From: Cinclus cinclus
Lineage: Eukaryota; Chordata; Aves; Passeriformes; Cinclidae
DNA length: 64,000 nucleotides
NCBI RefSeq assembly: GCF_963662255.1
Contig: NC_085072.1
Location: 5,853,001-5,917,000, forward strand
Reading direction: 5' to 3'
Under the pieces are notes generated by a model. That model did no database searches, was not told the DNA's origin, and saw only the letters and a program-made list of their open reading frames with translations. Both the position numbers and the translations under genes were made by a program. Each line of letters opens with the position of its first letter. Position 1 is the stretch's first letter. Below are positions 1 through 26,265 of the stretch, one piece after another.

Positions 1-174
1 CCCATCCCGGGGCTGGTTTAGCAGCAAGAGAACAGAACTGAGAGTTTTGAGGTATTTTTCTGGAAGTCTGGGATTTTCCTTCGTGTTTCCTTGGAATTTT
101 GTTTTTCCCCCTTCATCGGTTTTCTGGCGTTTCCCGGTGGGGAGGACACAGGGGGGCCCCCGGTGACCCCTCTG

Positions 175-3100
175 TTAATGGGCTTTGGACTGCAGGGGGG
201 AGAGGGGACGAGTCAGCCCTGGGGGGGAGGGACACCGGGGACAGGGCGTGCTGGGGACCCGCGGGGACTCTCCACGAGTTAGGGGAGCCCCACGGTGTCC
301 CAGGGCTGGGGAGGTTCCTCACAGTGTCCCCCCACAGCACAGGGTGTTCCCCGGTGTTCCCTCTGCCAGACCGGGCTGTCCCCGTGCTTTTCCCCCTCTG
401 GACCACGGTGTCCCCCGCAGAACAGGGCACAGTGACCCCGATCCCAGTGTTCCACCCCATCGCCTGCTGGTCCCAGTGACCCTCACGGGGGTCCCCCAGC
501 TTCACCACCCACCCCACCCCCCCCAGCCCTACCTTCAGGACGCTCCTCTTCTCCTCGAAACCCAAGGGCGTCCCCGGCTTCTTCCTGCGGATGGAGCCCC
601 CCGAGCCGGAGGTGCCGGAGCCGGGAGGGGCCGGGGGTCCGGGCAGGGGGGGCGCGGCTTTGGGCTTGAGGGGTCGGCAGTAGGTGGCCGCGTTCTTGCG
701 CTTCTTCACCTCATCCTCGGAGAGCCCCCGGGGGGGTCCCCCCAGCCCGTGCAGCGGCGGAGTTTGGGGGTCCGGGGCAGCGGGTGAGGCCCGGCAGGGC
801 TGGGCGGGGGGCGGCCGGCGCACCCGCGGGGTCCCGTTGAGGATGGCGATGGAGGGCGAAGCCGGGGGGGTGAGTTTCGTCTTGCCGGGGGCAGTCACCC
901 CCTGATTTTTGCCCTTGACGCTGTCCCCCAAACAGGTCCGTTTGTAAGGGGGGCTGCCGGCCGTGAGGGGGGGCTGCCAGGGCCGGGGGTTCGTGTCCAT
1001 CCCGCCGGACGCCTCCCGTGCCCGGGGGGATTTGCTGGCCTTGGTGGGGGGCAGTTTGCTGAAGGAGGGTGAGGGGGTGTTGGCGGGGAGGGGAGAGGTG
1101 ATGGACTGCGTGCCCCCTCCCCCGCACTCGGGCTGGCTGCAGGCGGCTGCCGCTGGGGGGGACCCCACGGTGTAGGTGAGGCTGGTGGGGACCCGGCACC
1201 CCCCGGCCGCCGAGAGGGTCCGCAGGGGTGGGGAAGGGGTCGCAGGGCCGTAAAGGGGGGCAGCGGGACTGGGAGGGGCTGCGGGGAGGTGAAGAGGGGG
1301 GACGACGGCTGGAGGGATCTTCCTGTGGGAATGGAGGGGGCGGGTGAGATGGGGAACCCCCAAAACTCCTGCTCCCAACCACATCTCCCCATTCAGGCGG
1401 GGAGAGGGGACCCCTCCAAATCCCCACTCCCATCCCTCCAACCCCACCCTGTTTCCCCCAAATTCAGGTGTGGAAAGGGGAGATGGGAGCCCCCTCAAGT
1501 CCTCACTCCCAGCCCTGCATCACCACCTTGTCCCCCGAGTTTGGATGGGAAGGGATGAAACAGGACATCCCATCAAACCCCCATTACACCCCTGCCTTGT
1601 TCCACCCCAATTCCACCCCCCACCAATCTCTGCTCTCAGTCCTGCATCCCCATCTTGTCCTTCCCAATTTGGCTGAGAAGGGGGTGAAATGGGATCCCTC
1701 AAATCCCCACTCCCATGTTTGTTCCCCCTTCTCCCCTCCCTCCACCCCCACCTTATCCTCACCAGTTTGGATCAGAACGGGGTGAAATGCGACGCCCTCC
1801 AGTTTCACACTCCCATCCCTGCACCCTCACTTTACCCCACTCAGTTTGAACAGGGAGGGCGTGCAACAAGACCCCCCCCAAGTCCCCACTCTTTCCTCCT
1901 CCCCAGTCCCAACACCATGCTGGGATTATGTGGAGCACAAACCGTCTCTGTGGCCGGGTGGCTTTGTCCCCTGGCCCCCCTCAGCCCCCCTCACCTCCAC
2001 CTGTGCGTGCTGAGGTGCTGCTCCAGCATGGAGCCCAGCGCGGCGCAGAACCGGTCCAGCCGTCGGTCGAACACGTAACAGCCCGGGGTCACCAGGCGGC
2101 TCCCGAAGGTGCAGAACTGGGGAGCACCATGCCAGGGTCACTGCAGCCCCCCCAAGCCCCCACCTCAACCACCCGCCCGGCACGGAGCCAGGAAGGGACA
2201 CATGGATGTGTTGCTGGTGGAGCTGGGGGTCCCTGCCCCACTCGGGGTCCCCTCACTCACCGCCTGAGGCCGTGGTGGGCGCACTGGGGTCCGGGGGGGT
2301 TCCTCGCCCCCCTCTTCCTCGCTCTCCTCGCTGGACACGCGGCTGCCTGCCTTGGGCAGGGGGAGGGGGAAGCCTCCCATGCTCCCTTCCCCAGAGCTGG
2401 CTGGAGCATCCTCAGGGTCACTGTCAGAGGAAAGTCGGGCCCTGCACCGGGGAGGAGGTTTTGGGGTGCTCAGTACTGGGGGGGGGAATCACTGTGGGAC
2501 AATACCCTCCCCGGAAATCCCCACTCCTAATCCCTACAATGTGCCCCCAATTCAGGTGGGGAAATGTGAGATGGGATTCCCCCCCAGATCCCCACTTCTA
2601 TCCACTTCCCCTCCCAATTTGGGTGCAGAAGGGGCCGAGACAGGACCCCAGTATTCCTCACTCACATTCCTGCTGCCCTGCCACACCCCCCTGTGCAGGT
2701 GGGAAAAGGTGAGATGCGACCCTCCAAAACCCAGCTCCCATCCACATCTTCCCCTAAAATTCAGGTGGGGAGGTGGTGAGACAGGACCATCCCCCCCACC
2801 CCCCATCAAATCCCTGCTCCCATCCACATCTCCCCAAATTCAGCTGGTGAGACCAGACCTCACAAATCTCTGCTCCAAACCACATCCCCCCTGCCCCCAA
2901 TTCAGGTGGTCCCCCCCAAAATCCTCACTCCCATTCCTGCCCTTTCAATGCATCACCCCCCAGTTCAGGTGGGGAAAGGTGAGAGGAGACACCCCCCCCC
3001 AAATTCATAGGGTACGCACCTGGGGGGGTGCAAGCAATGGGACAGCCTGGCTCGGCAGAGAGGGGTACTGGGGGGCTGCAGCAGCAAAGGGGTGTCCTGC

Positions 3101-6100
3101 AGGGCAGGGTGCAGTGGGTCCTTCTCAGGGGGGCTCCTGTCCTTTGGGGGGTCCCCTCGGCGGGTGCTGGCCTTGAGCTCGGCCACCAACACATCGAAAT
3201 CCTTGGCCCGACCCTGCACCTCCCGGCGCTGGTGAACCGAGTGGATCTGGGCGACAGCAGGGAGGAGCTCAGGACCCCCCAAAACCCCCAGGGTGGGATA
3301 TTGGGGTGTCCCCTCCTCGTTTTCCTCTACCTTGCAGGTCAGCAGGCGGGTGCAGAGCTTGTTGGTGTCGGGGTTCCGCACCCCACACTGCCGGTTCAGG
3401 TCACACTCCTTACCTGGGGGGACAGGGAGGCAGCGGGTGCTGGGGGCCCCCACTAGGGCTGGGCATGGTGCACCCACTCCTCGGAGCAGCTCTGAGGGGG
3501 GGGACACAGCCCTGAGAACTTTTGAGGTGGTGGGGGTGTTGCTGTTCCCTCCCCTTTTTGCGCCTCTGAAGGGTGAGCCACCCCCCCCCCCCCTTTTCGT
3601 CCCTTCCCTGGGGTGACCCCCCCCCCCCCCCATATTCACCTGGGCTAATGGCATTGCTATCACCTGGGAGTGTCTGTGGGCACAGCAGCAATTGGTTCCT
3701 GTATTTTGGGGGCAGGGGGGCACATGTTTGACTCTTATATTTTGGGGAATATGTATCCACCCATCTTTTGGGGTGACATATGTCCAAACCCCGTATTTTG
3801 GAAGGACACACATCCAAACTCCATATTTTAGGGCGGCGCACAGATTTGACACACATATTTCAGGGTGATACACATTTGACCCCCATATTTGGGGGGGTAA
3901 ATGTGTTATACCCCCATATTTTGGGGGGATATGCGTCCAGCCTCTTTATTTTGGAGTGACGCATGTCCAACCCCCATATTTTGGAGGGGACACACATTTC
4001 ACCCGTGTATTTTGGGGGGAACATGTGTTTAACCCCCATATCTTGGGGAACTATGCATTTAACAGCCATATTTTGGGGTGAGACATTTGACCCCTGTATT
4101 TTGGAGGGATATACATTCAAATACTGTATTTTTTGGGGGGACATATGTTCAACACCTCTATTTTGGGGCACACATATTCAACCCTCATATTTTGAGGGGA
4201 ATGCATGTTTGTCTCCCGTATTTTTGGGGGTCAGATATCCAATTCTCATGTTTCTTTGAGGGACCCAAGTTCAACCCCCATATTGTGGAGGGGGGAACAT
4301 GTGTTGTACCTCCCTATTTTTTATCTGGGACACGTTTGACCCTATTTTTAGAGGAACACACATGTGAATTTGGGGATCCATCCCTTGCTCCCGCTCTTGC
4401 TGTGGCCATTCTTTGGGAGCAGTCAAATGGGGGGACCCTAAACCTGCAGGATGACCGGAACTAGGGGGAGGGCAGGGAGGAGCCACTCCCCTGGTACCTA
4501 CCCCACTGCTAGACCTGGCCACCGGAATTCTGGCACCAGGATGTCCCGCTGGGATCATCCGCCCCCCCCGCCCCCCCCCAAGGCCGGCAAGGAAAGGGGG
4601 GACTCACGCGCCAGCTTCCTGTGGGACCTGGGGGGCGGTTTGGGGGCCCCCACATCCTTCTCCCCCGGAGCGGGGATGTTCTCCGGCATGGCCGAATCCC
4701 CCCCGACCCCGGTCGGCACCGGGGGCTCTTTGGGCACCGCGGCAGCCGCGGGTTTCCCCAGGGATTCCTTGGAGTTGGTGGGGACGGCTTTGGGGGGCAC
4801 CTTGATCCCGTGCCCGTCCGGTTTAGGAATGCTGGGAATCTTCTCCAGGTTCACCACGGGCACAAACAAGCTGTTGGAAGAGAATTTTGGGGAAAAGGGG
4901 TGGGGTCAAAGCGACCCCACCAGAGCACGGGCGCTGCCCGTCCCGAGGCTCACCAGAGGTTGTTGTCCTTGTCCGTGTGCTCGGGGAGGGGCTGGACTCT
5001 CCCGCGGGCACCGGGATGCTTCTCCTGCAGGGCTCTGGCCGCTCCGGGGGTCCTGCCAGGCACCGGCTGCCCATTCACGGCGACGTGGCATGCGGTAGCA
5101 CGGGCGTAGAGCTTGCTGAGAGGGCCGTGCCGGCGTTCTGCCAGGAGAGGACAGGACGGGACGGGATGGGACGAGCCCACTGTTAGCCCACACCGCAGCT
5201 CGCACCCCTCCCTGCTCACAGGCTGTACCCCACAGTCAGCCCCGGTGGCATTCCTGGTGCTCTTCCCAGCACCACGGGCTGGAATAGCCATTCCCGGAAT
5301 TCCCTGGCTCACCACAGTGCTTCTGGAAGGCTTGGGGTTTCACCACCTGGCTGCAGTGGTTGCACACCACCAGGTAGAACTCGTCGTGCGCAGGGCAGTG
5401 CCCGAAGATGTCCATGTCTGTGGGGAGAGCTCAGTAAGCTGGCACACAACTGGTGCTGCTGGAAGCACTGCAGACAATATCCCAGCTCGATGGCTCACAC
5501 GGCCCCAACACGCTGGGTTTCACCCCAGAGAGAAGCTCACCTTCCTTAATCAGGGTCATGGTGTCCAGTTTCTTGCTGCCACTCTTCCCATTTTCCTCCA
5601 GATCTGACCCTGATCCTGCCAGAGACAAAATCCTGTCAGTGGCTGTCACAGGGATGATCCCAGTGCTCCCACACAGGGATGGTCCTGGCATTCCTGCTCC
5701 TGGAACAATTAAACCAGACAAAATTAGATCAGAGACACATCCATCCTGTGAGTGGCGTTGCCCTGTGCTGTGTCACCATCTCCAGAGTCCCCATCCTGAC
5801 AGCCCAGTGCCAGCAGGAGGGATGTTCCTGGTGACATTCCAGTATGGGATGTGACACTCTAGGGAAAACCCTGTCCTGGGATGTGACACCCTTGGGACAT
5901 ATTTGCCCCGGAATGGCACATCCCTGAGGACACCCTGGTGCTGGGATGGGACACCCTTGGGGACAGCCCCATCCTGGATGGGATGTAACACCCCTGAGGA
6001 CACCCCAGTCGTGGCACATGACACCCCTGGGAACATCCTGGTCCCAGGATGTGACACCCTTGGGTCACCCTGGTTCCCATACAGTTGTGGCTCCACTGGC

Positions 6101-8182
6101 TGTGCCTGGTTGGTGTGCTGGGCTCTGTTCTGGGGGGACTGGTGGCCACTGAGCCAGTGGCAATGGTGACCTGGCCAACTGTGTCAAACTGGATGCCCAA
6201 TCCATCCCCAGTCCTATCAGGCCATGCATACTGGGCACCCAGTGCCATCTAGCTGTGCCATACTGGGCAGTCATACCCATTCAGATGCACCATGACTGGT
6301 GCCCAGTCTGGGGCAGCCAGTCCCAGTGCTGAGAGCCCACAGGGACACTGCCAAGCTCCCAGTCAGGGGCACCTGGCTCCCACTGTGCCCTGCCCATTTC
6401 CCAGTGCAGAATATCCCAGTGCTTAGCACATGATGCCCAGTCCCCCATGTGGGGCTCCCAGTACCTCCTGCCTGGTCTGGGGTAATGGTGGTAACTAAAT
6501 CCCAGTTCAGGCTCTCCAGTTACTGCTCTGTTCCCACCAGTGTCCACTGCATCTGGATATCTGGAATCCAGGATGGGGCACCCAAAATTGGCTCCCTGTA
6601 ACAGCCACAGCGTTCAGACTGGTGCCTGGTGCCAGTTCAGTGCCTGGTGCTGGGTGCCCAGTTCCTAGTGCAGAGATCCTGCTGCCCAGTTCCTGAATCC
6701 CAGTGCCCAGTGTGGCTGCCTAGTGCCCAGTTCCCAGTGCAAGCACAGGGTGCCTGGTTCTAGGTGCCCAGTATCCAGTGCAAGATTCTTAGTGTTTGGT
6801 TCCTGATATTTGGCAACTTTTGTAGGATGCTCCATTCCCAGTTCTGGGTGTCTAGTACAGGATGCCCTGTTCCCAGTGCCAAATGCCTAGTGCTGACTGC
6901 CCAGTTCCTGGTCCCAGGTGCCATGTATGCCTGTGCAGTTCTAGGTTCCCAGTCCCAATTCCTGGTGCCAGATGTCCAGTGCTGGATGCCACATTCCCAG
7001 TGCAGGAAATGCCCATTCCCAGTTCCCAGTGCTCAGTGCTGGGTGCCAGGTCTGGATGCCTAGTGTAAGGTTCCCAGTGCCCACTTCCTGGTGCCAGGTA
7101 CCCATTTCAGGATGTCCTATTCCCATGGTCCGGTGCCCAGGGCTGGGTGCCCAATTCCTGTTTCCACATGTTCCGATGGCACATCCCCAGTGTGCGTTCA
7201 TCAGTGCTGTGTGCCCAGTTCCCAGTACTGGGTGCCAGGTCTGGATGCCAGTGCCAGATCCCAGGTGCCGAGTATAAGGCGGCCTTTTCCCAGTGTCTGG
7301 TTCCCAGTGTAAGGAGCCCCACTCCCAGTACCAGGTTCCCAGTGCAAGGTGCCCCATTCCTGGGGCAGGGTGCCCCATTGCCATTGTCTGGTTCCCAGCG
7401 CACGGTGCCCAGTGCAGGGTGCACCATTCCCAGTATCTGGTTCCCAGTGCAGGGTGCCTCATTCCCACTACCAAGGTTCCCAGTACAGGGTGCCCCATTC
7501 CCAGTGTCTGGTTCCCGATGCAGCGTGCCAGGTCTGGCTGTCCTGTTCCCAGTGCCAGGTGCTAGTACAGGATGCTTCATTCCAGGTGTCCAGTTCTCAG
7601 TGCCAGGGAACATCCTAGGACATGCCAGGACAACCTGCTCCGGGCACCCAGCACCAGAACCTGGGCACTGGGAAGCCTGCACTGGGCATCCAGACCCGGC
7701 ACCCTCTGCTATGCGCCCGGGTCCTGGCACCGGATGCTGGGTGTCGATGCCCAGTACAGGGTTCCCAGTGCCCTGTTTCCCACTGCCCAGCGCAGGATGC
7801 CCCGTTGCCGGTGCCCCGTTCCCAGAGCAGAACGAGCCGCTCCTGCTGCCCGGTGCAGAACCTGCTCTCGGTTCCCAGTGCCCGGTGGAGGATGCTCCGT
7901 TCCCGGTTCCCAGTGCAGGATGCCCCGTTCCCAGCGCCCGGTGCAGGATGCCCCGCATCCCGGTTCCCGGTGCCGGACTCCCCTCTCCCGGTGCCGCTGC
8001 CCGCCCGCCGCGCGGCGGCGCTCGGACCGGGGGTCGGCGGGCGCGGCCCCGGTCGCGAAGCCCCCCCCGCTGCCGCCGCCCTCACCAGTGTCGGCAGGCG
8101 GCCCGGCCCGCTCCACCCAGGCGCTCCAGCTCTGCCCCGCGAACTCGTCCAGGCCGGGCACCGGCCGCCGCTCCGCCGCCAT
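175..8182 (-). CDS. ATXN7L2: Ataxin-7-like protein 2, complete, 11 coding exons
   Basis: Paralog of ataxin-7, the SAGA subunit that anchors the deubiquitinase module; nuclear chromatin role by family. Coding exons in transcript order: 8086-8182, 5541-5615, 5313-5417, 4954-5137, 4608-4870, 3331-3413, 3020-3246, 2261-2420, 1995-2116, 533-1322, 175-189. All junctions are GT-AG and phases agree, giving about 706 aa (human about 722). The start [19 protein letters not shown] matches the family N terminus. Exons 3-4 hold a C2HC zinc finger ([17 protein letters not shown], then KHCERRH). Exons 6-7 hold the SCA7 domain ([43 protein letters not shown]). Exon 8 has an acidic EESEEE patch; exon 10 is Pro/Ser-rich and ends [19 protein letters not shown]. 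The last exon encodes only SKAH and stop, as in the human protein. Identification is firm; the 3' UTR end lies outside or was not seen. Confidence 0.95.
1335..1930. repeat. Degenerate ~75-bp repeat in ATXN7L2 intron 9
   Basis: Several diverged copies of a unit of roughly 70-85 bp. Each holds a C-rich stretch, a run like CCCCCAATTCAGGTGGG, then GGGGTGAGATGGGA and CCACTCCCATCC. The same unit occurs again at 2510-3000 in another intron of this gene. Boundaries are approximate. Confidence 0.6.
2510..3000. repeat. Second array of the ~75-bp repeat, ATXN7L2 intron 7
   Basis: About six diverged copies of the unit also seen at 1335-1930. Recurrent elements are ATTCAGGTGGGGAAAGGTGAGA and AATCCCCACTCCCATCC-like words. 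On the plus strand each copy resembles a splice acceptor followed closely by a donor, on the strand opposite to the gene. Confidence 0.6.
3695..4345. repeat. TATTTTGGGG minisatellite in ATXN7L2 intron 5
   Basis: About 20 diverged copies of a unit of roughly 30-38 bp built around CCCCATATTTTGGGGGG followed by ACATATGTCCAAC-like sequence. It lies wholly inside the intron between exons 5 and 6, and the ORFs across it have no coding signature. Confidence 0.85.
5725..6085. repeat. Minisatellite in ATXN7L2 intron 1 (GTGACACCCTTGGG type)
   Basis: About ten diverged copies of a 34-36-bp unit containing GGATGTGACACCCTTGGG and CATCCTGGTCCC, just upstream of exon 2 in the gene's direction. Confidence 0.75.
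6600..7960. repeat. Long degenerate ~35-bp minisatellite in ATXN7L2 intron 1
   Basis: More than a kilobase of diverged copies of a unit near 35 bp, made of GGTTCCCAGTGCAGGGTGCC followed by CCATTCCCAGTGTCT. It is best preserved at 7280-7540 and becomes more GC- and CpG-rich towards the ATXN7L2 promoter. ORFs through it are repeat artefacts. Confidence 0.85.
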
Positions 8183-8335
8183 CGCCGCCGCCGCCGCCGC
8201 GGCACCGCCGCCCCCCCGCGCCGCCCCCGCCCCGCGCATGCGCCGCGCGCCCCGCCCGCCCCGCGGCACCATGGGTACTGTAGTCCCGGCGCGACCCCCG
8301 CCCGGCCCGACCCCGGGGAGTTCGCACCGGCATGG
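7960..8335 (-). promoter_or_regulatory. ATXN7L2: ATXN7L2 CpG-island promoter and first exon
   Basis: Dense CpG and GC-box-like sequence surrounds the start codon at 8180-8182, with a GCC-repeat run just upstream of it that would be translated as polyalanine from an earlier in-frame ATG at 8270-8272. The human protein also has a short alanine run before MAALERR, so the upstream ATG is an alternative start. No TATA box is visible, as usual for a housekeeping gene. Confidence 0.6.
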
Positions 8336-8379
8336 GGCACCCGGGACCCCGGTACCGGCATGGGGCGCCCGGAATCTCG

Positions 8380-8910
8380 CACTGGCCTGGGGGTCCCAAG
8401 TGACGCCTATACCAGGCTGGGTCTCCTGTTATCTCTATACGGGGATGGGGGAACCCGGTATCCTTATAACAGGTTAGGGGCATTCGGTATCCCTATACTC
8501 GGTTTGGGTTCCCTGTTATCCCCCATACCGCACCCGGAATCCCAGTTATTCCCATAACGGACTGGGGTCTGGTACAATTATTTCGGTACTGGGCTGTGAG
8601 CCCAGGGTGTTGCCATACAAGGCTGAGGTTCTAGGTTATTCCTGTAATGGGCTGGGGATCCCCGTTATGCCTATACCCCTTACCCTTCTGATGGCCTGGA
8701 GTTCCCTATTATCCCTATATGGAGCTGGGACTCCTTACCATTATTTCCATAGCAGGCTGGGGTCCCGGGTGATCCTTTACACTGGAGTGGTGCTCCCAAT
8801 ATTATCCCAATACCAGACTGGGGCTCCCGATTATCCTTTTACTGGTCTGGGGTCCCCTGTTACCTGTCTGGGACCCTCCATTAGCGCATTACTGATCTGA
8901 GGTTAACACA
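8380..8910. repeat. Degenerate GGTTATCCCTATA-type minisatellite
   Basis: About 14 diverged copies of a 36-40-bp unit resembling GGGGTCCCCTGTTATCCCTA followed by TACCAGGCT. It fills most of the spacer between the 3' end of SYPL2 and the promoter of ATXN7L2. No gene is seen here. Confidence 0.75.
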
Positions 8911-9054
8911 GTTAACCCTGTCCCAAAGATGGGGACTAGTTTATCCCTACACGAACCGGGATGCCCAGGGGCGTGCGTGCCTCACCCAGGGCTGTGCGCA
9001 CCTCCACACCTCCGCAGACACCAGGAGCCGCAATCCAGAGCTGGTACCCAGGAC

Positions 9055-9060
9055 TTTATG
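9055..9060 (-). terminator. SYPL2: Candidate SYPL2 poly(A) signal (CATAAA)
   Basis: On the minus strand a CATAAA variant hexamer occurs about 205 bases after the SYPL2 stop codon. No canonical AATAAA is seen nearer, so this is the most likely signal but only a candidate. Confidence 0.35.
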
Positions 9061-9264
9061 CGCCCCATACAGACACGGAGCCCCCGGGGTGACACAAAGA
9101 GCCCCCGACAACAAGCGGGACCCCCGAGGTTCCGTGTCCCTCTTCAGCATCCAAACCCCTGTGGCTCCAAGCCCGGGGACAGCGACACCCCGTCCCCGGG
9201 CTGGCGGCCGGCGCGAGGTTCCGGGGCCCGGGCGGGACCCCCGGGCTGGGTCGGCCCCCGGGGG

Positions 9265-13829
<4,565 letters not shown>

Positions 13830-14879
13830 GGCCGGGCCGGGGGCGGTCGGTGCTGCCTCCGCCACCCGCTGGGACGGCTCCGCTGGCGGAGCCGCCACCA
13901 GGAACCCCACGGCCCTCGGGGCAGGCAGCACCGCCCCGCCCCCGGCAGCGCCCCTGGGCCGGCCCCGGGCCCCCCGGGACAGCCCCTAGCCCCGGTCCGC
14001 CCCCAGGCCCTCCGGCCAGTGCGGGATACGCAGCGCCCCCCGGGGAGGGTCCGTCCGTCCACCGGCTCCTCCGATCCCCCGGCAGTCGGGAGCGCTGGAG
14101 TGGGGAGGGAAGCCCGCCGGGAGCCGCTGACGGGGCCGGCAAGAAGGCTGAACGCTTCGCACCGTGTACAGGGCGTTGGGGTGCCGGTATGGCCCCGGGG
14201 GACGCAGGGGCAAACACCCCCCTCCCGGTATCTCATCCGGTATTCTCTTCCCTGCACCCCGTCCCGGAGCCCCTTCCCGACACCACCTCCCGTAGCTTCT
14301 TCCCGGTGCCCCCTTCTCGGTATCCCATCCCTGGTATCACCTCCCCTATCCCCTTTCCCGGTACCCTTTCCCGGTACCCCCTTCCCGAGTCCCCATTCCT
14401 GGGAACCCCTCCCGGCTCCGCGCCGTGCCCGCTCGCAGGCCCCGCCCCCTGCGGCTCTGATCCCGCCCCTTAATGACCACGCCCACCAGAGCACAGCCCT
14501 GCCCCCGAGGCCGTGCCCCGCCCCCTCTGCTCAGACCACGCCCCTCCACCATCTCCCCAGCTCTATGACAACGCCTCCAAGGAGCCGCTCACGCCCCTCG
14601 AGCGTTGGCCCCGCCCAAATCCATGCCCCCGCCCACCCCCTGCCGCCAATCCCCGCCCCTCGCGTAGGCGCTGATCCCGCCTTCCCTGCCTCCCATTGGC
14701 CGGACGGCAGGGCCACTGTCCAATGGGAGGGCGGCGCGGGCGGAAGTGCTGCTCAGGGCCGGAAGCGGCGTTGCAGCCCCCGGTGAGGCCACGGCGGTCC
14801 CGGTGTCCCTGGAACCCCCGAGTCTCCCCAGCACCTCCGGAGTCCCCGGGATCCCCTGGAACCACGCGGCCCCGCCGTC
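13830..14879. promoter_or_regulatory. Head-to-head SYPL2 / PSMA5 promoter region
   Basis: The start codons of SYPL2 (minus) and PSMA5 (plus) are 1.05 kb apart across a CpG-rich spacer. The PSMA5-proximal part has CCAAT boxes at 14646-14650 and 14720-14724, an inverted one (ATTGG) at 14695-14699, and two ETS/GABP-type CGGAAG cores at 14741-14746 and 14760-14765, the usual TATA-less housekeeping arrangement. The middle (14220-14640) holds C-rich degenerate repeats (TTCCCGGTACCC type). Shared regulation of the two genes is inference; SYPL2 is expected to be muscle-biased and PSMA5 ubiquitous. Confidence 0.65.
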
Positions 14880-24456
<9,577 letters not shown>

Positions 24457-24626
24457 AAAAGAGGGAGAGGTCCCCAAAAGCTCAAGCCCCTGCCCTGACC
24501 AAAGGAACTGGTGCAGTTCACCCAGCTCCTGGGACTTCCCTCCCCACAGCACCTGCTGCTCCTGCCAACTCCAGAGGTTTTTTGCCCTTTCTGGACAGAA
24601 CTGGGCTTTGCTGGAGGAGGGAATGA

Positions 24627-24632
24627 AATAAA
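24627..24632 (+). terminator. PSMA5: PSMA5 poly(A) signal AATAAA
   Basis: Canonical AATAAA 171 bases after the PSMA5 stop codon, followed by a T-rich stretch, giving a short 3' UTR. Confidence 0.8.
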
Positions 24633-24639
24633 TCATTTT

Positions 24640-26005
24640 GTTACTCTCATTGGGCTCCTCAGCAGGGGAGAAAAGGTGGGCAGGCAGGGATTTGGAGCTG
24701 AAAGTGGGGGTGGATCAGGACAGCAGCCGTGCCAAGGGCACTGCCAGGTCTGCTGCAGCAGTGAGTCTCCCTCTCGTGGTGCTGTCCATGGGGAAATCCA
24801 GGTGTCATTCCATGCCTCTTTTTAAAAAATGAGAGTTTTTAATCTGTTCAGTGCATTCCTCCCTCCTTCTCCAGTGTTTTTTATCTCTAAAAATGTTCCT
24901 GGAGCTCTATCTCTTTCCCTACAAAGAAATCTACAATCAGCCTTGGGGTTTGTGTTTCCTTCTGGTAGGGCTTGAAAAAAATCCAAAAAAACTGACAGAT
25001 CAGAGCCCACCAAGGAGAAACAGGGATAATGGGCTGGGACAGCCCCTCACCACTAAAATCCTACAGGCACCACTGAGTTTTGACAGTTAACCCTATTTTT
25101 CACCAGAAAATTCCTGCTTATCCCACTTAAATTTTTGTTCTCCAGCAAAAATCTCTCTCTGTGTCCTCAAAACAATGTCCGGGAATCAAAGATGGGTCTG
25201 ATAAGGGAATGAATTAGGATTAAAATAGTGTTTTCCTATAAAAGCATGGTTGTGGGGAAAGCCAGCTCTGCCTCAATCCTGGAGGCTGGCTCTGGGCTGC
25301 CCTCAGAAGGGCAGAGCCTTGGAAATAAAATTCCAGGATAAATTACAATTTTAAATTACAATTTCAGGATAAATTACAATATCACCCTGAACCAAGGAGC
25401 AGTGTCTGGTGTGGAAGAACTGGATATAGCTGGGACAGGGGTAATCCTGGGAAATAGGGACATTTCCCCCAACATAATGCAGGAAATGAGGAAATGTGTT
25501 TCAAGAGCTGACAAAGCCCATCTCCCCCCACCTCCAGCCTCTGCCTTTTCCAGAAAGAAGAATGTGTGTCCTGTTGGTTTTCCCTCTCTTACCATTGCCA
25601 GATGGATTCAGGAAGGGAAGCAAGGTCTGGAAACTCAGTCCTTGCATGACCTCAGTTTCAGCATAGCCCGGTGCCCTCCTCCCGAAATTCCTGTGAGCAT
25701 CTCCTCTTCCAGCACTGTTTAAAGGGAACAAATCGGATCAGCAGGTGCTGCCCAACACCTGTCCCTGCAGGTAGAATCAAATTGTCCATTAATGGACTTT
25801 GGTCCTTTGGGAAGACAATCCTTGGAGCCTGGATGTGGGGAGTCAGCCTGGCTCTGGCTCATCAGATTTGGAGTGCTGTGCCACTGCTCATCCCACAGCC
25901 CATTTGGGATGGCTCTAGAATGGGACCCGGCCCATCCTGAACGGCTGGGAATGAGCGCCAGGACACTGCCTGAGGGAAATCTGGGACTTGGACCTCCCAT
26001 AGCTT
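24640..26005. other. Intergenic spacer downstream of PSMA5
   Basis: Moderately AT-rich unique-looking sequence. I see no ORF with recognisable protein similarity, no splice-consistent exon chain and no clear transposon end. Confidence 0.5.
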
Positions 26006-26007
26006 CC

Positions 26008-26265
26008 CTTTATCCCAGTTCCCTCATCCCAGAGCTCTTTTATCCCCGTTCCATCGCCCCAGAGCTCCTTTATCCCCGTTCCATCGCCCCAGAGCTCTTT
26101 TATCCCTGTTCCATCGCCCCAGAGCTCCTTTATCCCCGTTCCATCATTCCAGAGCTCTTTTATCCCCGTTCCATCGCCCCAGAGCTCCTTTATCCCCGTT
26201 CCATCATTCCAGAGCTCTTTTATCCCAGTCCATCATTCCATTGCTCCTTTATCCCAGTCCACGAT
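26008..26265. repeat. 30-bp minisatellite (AGAGCTCCTTTATCCCCGTT)
   Basis: About eight tandem copies of a 30-bp unit, CCAGAGCTCCTTTATCCCCG then TTCCATCGCC. Variants alternate CTCTTT/CTCCTT and ATCGCC/ATCATT, indicating expansion in higher-order pairs. It abuts the CpG-rich segment at 26.27-26.76 kb. Confidence 0.93.

Noticed and set aside
113..1498. 461-codon minus-strand ORF taken as a separate gene
   Set aside because: Its middle is ATXN7L2 exon 10 (533-1322); both ends are intron read-through past good splice sites.
3695..4345. CRISPR-like array of regularly spaced short repeats
   Set aside because: The repeats are degenerate without unique spacers, the DNA is a vertebrate intron, and no cas-like gene exists. 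The same applies to the arrays at 26.0, 36.3 and 47.1 kb.
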